A stretch of 32,657 nucleotides of DNA from Candidatus Hecatellales archaeon (GTDB lineage Archaea; Thermoproteota; Bathyarchaeia; Hecatellales; Hecatellaceae). Position 1 is the first letter of the stretch. Each line of letters opens with the position of its first letter. The notes beneath the pieces were generated by a model that was not told the DNA's origin, ran no database searches, and saw nothing but the letters and a program-made list of their open reading frames with translations. Made by a program: the position numbers and the translations under genes. Of this stretch, positions 31,876 through 32,657 are shown piece after piece. The stretch is from assembly GCA_003661965.1 (NCBI GenBank), contig QMXD01000004.1:1-32657 (forward strand), written 5' to 3'.

Positions 31876-32481
31876 TTAGGCTAAACCTTTCTCTTTGGCT
31901 TGTGAAAAAATAGCTTCAAGCTGTTTTTTCATAAGTCTAGGCTCTTTACTTAGGTTAAAATAGTCAGCAAAAAGACTTGTTGTTTTTAACACAAAAGATT
32001 TTCCAAGCTTCTCCCTTTTTATAAGCCCCATCTCCTCAAGCTTTTCAATATGCTCATAGGCTTGCTGCCCCCTAACAATAACAACCTTTGCCTGTGGAAC
32101 AGGCTGTCTATAGGCAATATAGGCAAGGGTTTTAAGAGGTCCCTCTGTTAAAAGAGGTTTAACCGTAAGTCTTCTAACCCTAGGAACGTAGGATGGTTTT
32201 AGCTGCATAACAAACCTTTTATCTTCAAGCTCAACAATTTCTAGGGCACCGTTCCTACTGTTATATTCCTCCATAAGGGATTTTGCCAACTCATAAACCT
32301 TCCTTTTCGAGTAGATTTTTGTTATTGAGCAGAGGGTTTTAAGTTCAAGAGGGTAGCCAGCAGCATAAAGTGCAGCCTCAATTAAAGCCTTTTTCTCCTC
32401 AAGATTTTCCTTTTCCTCTTTTTCTTTCTTTTCTTTCCCCTCTCCACCATCAGACTTTTTAGGTTGCTCGTTGCTGTTCAC
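31876..32481 (-). CDS. scpB: Segregation and condensation protein B
   Basis: A 201-residue winged-helix protein. A charged, low-complexity N-terminus (residues 1-28, rich in Lys/Glu) is followed by the ScpB core: EEKKALIEAALYAAGYPLEL, the ELAKSLMEEYNSR segment, VRRLTVKPLLTEGPLKTLAYIAYRQPV and AYEHIEKLEEMGLIKREKLG. With ScpA it bridges SMC to form the condensin-like complex acting on the chromosome. It begins at GTG 32481 inside the 3' end of scpA (23-nt overlap), which shows translational coupling. Confidence 0.92.
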   Translation of the reverse strand: MNSNEQPKKSDGGEGKEKKEKEEKENLEEKKALIEAALYAAGYPLELKTLCSITKIYSKRKVYELAKSLMEEYNSRNGALEIVELEDKRFVMQLKPSYVPRVRRLTVKPLLTEGPLKTLAYIAYRQPVPQAKVVIVRGQQAYEHIEKLEEMGLIKREKLGKSFVLKTTSLFADYFNLSKEPRLMKKQLEAIFSQAKEKGLA

Positions 32482-32657
32482 GTTTTTCAGCCTCCAAACA
32501 TAACGCTATATAAATTTCTCCAAACTCCTCCTCCTGAAAAAGCTCAACAAAACCTTTTGAAGCAAGAAAAATTAGAAGTATAAATGTTCTTACAACCTCA
32601 ACTTTAGATTTACCTGAAACTATCCTTCAAAACGGAATTAAACCTCGAATTTTAAGG
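32459..32657 (-). pseudogene. scpA: Segregation and condensation protein A, C-terminal fragment with in-frame TGA
   Basis: The minus strand from the window edge reads LKIRGLIPF, then TGA (32629-32627), then RIVSGKSKVEVVRTFILLIF, then ASKGFVELFQEEEFGEIYIA, to a stop at 32459. This is the winged-helix C-terminus of ScpA, the SMC kleisin. The text on both sides of the TGA is in one frame and fits the family (I-x-F-x-x-L-L ... EVVRTF). The break is therefore a base change, not an indel: TCA or TTA to TGA would do. Either the gene is nonsense-mutated or the base is wrong. The upstream part is outside the window. It overlaps scpB, the usual partner. Confidence 0.75.

Noticed and set aside
32627-32629. 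Selenocysteine or reassigned TGA in scpA.
   Set aside because: ScpA is not a redox protein, and TGA serves as a normal stop elsewhere in the window.

Overview
This window is archaeal chromosome, judged from gene content alone. It encodes a tRNA-splicing endonuclease subunit, archaeal-type TyrRS, TrpRS and PheRS, RadB, PyrI with PyrB, a GfcR-type HTH-phosphoribosyltransferase regulator, FUN14, DUF2116 and DUF151 proteins, and a C/D box guide RNA. Short intergenic spaces carry TATA-like boxes, and many genes start with TTG, often behind a GGTGG-type ribosome binding site. Coding DNA is AT-rich, while the tRNA and one unidentified RNA are strikingly GC-rich, which suggests a thermophile. The mix (ScpA/ScpB, KaiC-like ATPases, roadblock and small-GTPase proteins) would fit a Bathyarchaeia-like or related lineage, but this is an inference without any rRNA.

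Layout. 1-3321: end of a PHP-domain protein, a nucleotidyltransferase, a Cys-rich protein, a C/D box sRNA and a membrane S49 peptidase fusion. 3322-4774: pyrI and pyrB, divergently arranged. 4860-9690: a signalling block with two KaiC-like ATPases, a roadblock-V4R protein, a KaiC-like/small-GTPase fusion and a CPA2-type antiporter. Three of these five genes are frame-disrupted, two by a missing T in a T-run and one by an 8-bp tandem duplication. 9752-13938: a repeat element, a methyltransferase, tRNA-Arg(UCG), gfcR with a palindromic operator candidate, an mtnA-family isomerase, an EndA subunit and an unknown gene. 13990-23708: hisS, a Zn-ribbon membrane protein, a GDPD-deoxyribosyltransferase fusion, a THEP1-like NTPase, and then all three aromatic aminoacyl-tRNA synthetases (tyrS, pheT-pheS, trpS) with a roughly 225-nt GC-rich structured RNA embedded between tyrS and pheT. 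23745-32657: a ThiI-like PP-loop enzyme, a PPP phosphatase, two paralogous small membrane proteins, FUN14, HTH-CBS with radB, an EamA permease, DUF151, moaC, two small membrane proteins, moaA, scpB and a scpA fragment.

The most notable observation is that tyrS is split by a 53-nt sequence with a stop codon at its 5' edge, lying just before the HIGH motif. It can fold into a bulge-helix-bulge: two 3-nt bulges flanking a 4-bp CTGG/CCAG helix. Removal at the canonical cut points restores frame and the expected FEPSG-L-MHIG junction, giving 358 residues. This looks like an mRNA intron of the type removed by the tRNA-splicing endonuclease. The EndA homologue in the same window has Ala where the catalytic His should be, so it may be a structural subunit of a heteromeric, broad-specificity enzyme. 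The second theme is the partly disrupted roadblock/GTPase/KaiC locus next to an ion antiporter. The third is the unassigned structured RNA within the aromatic synthetase cluster.
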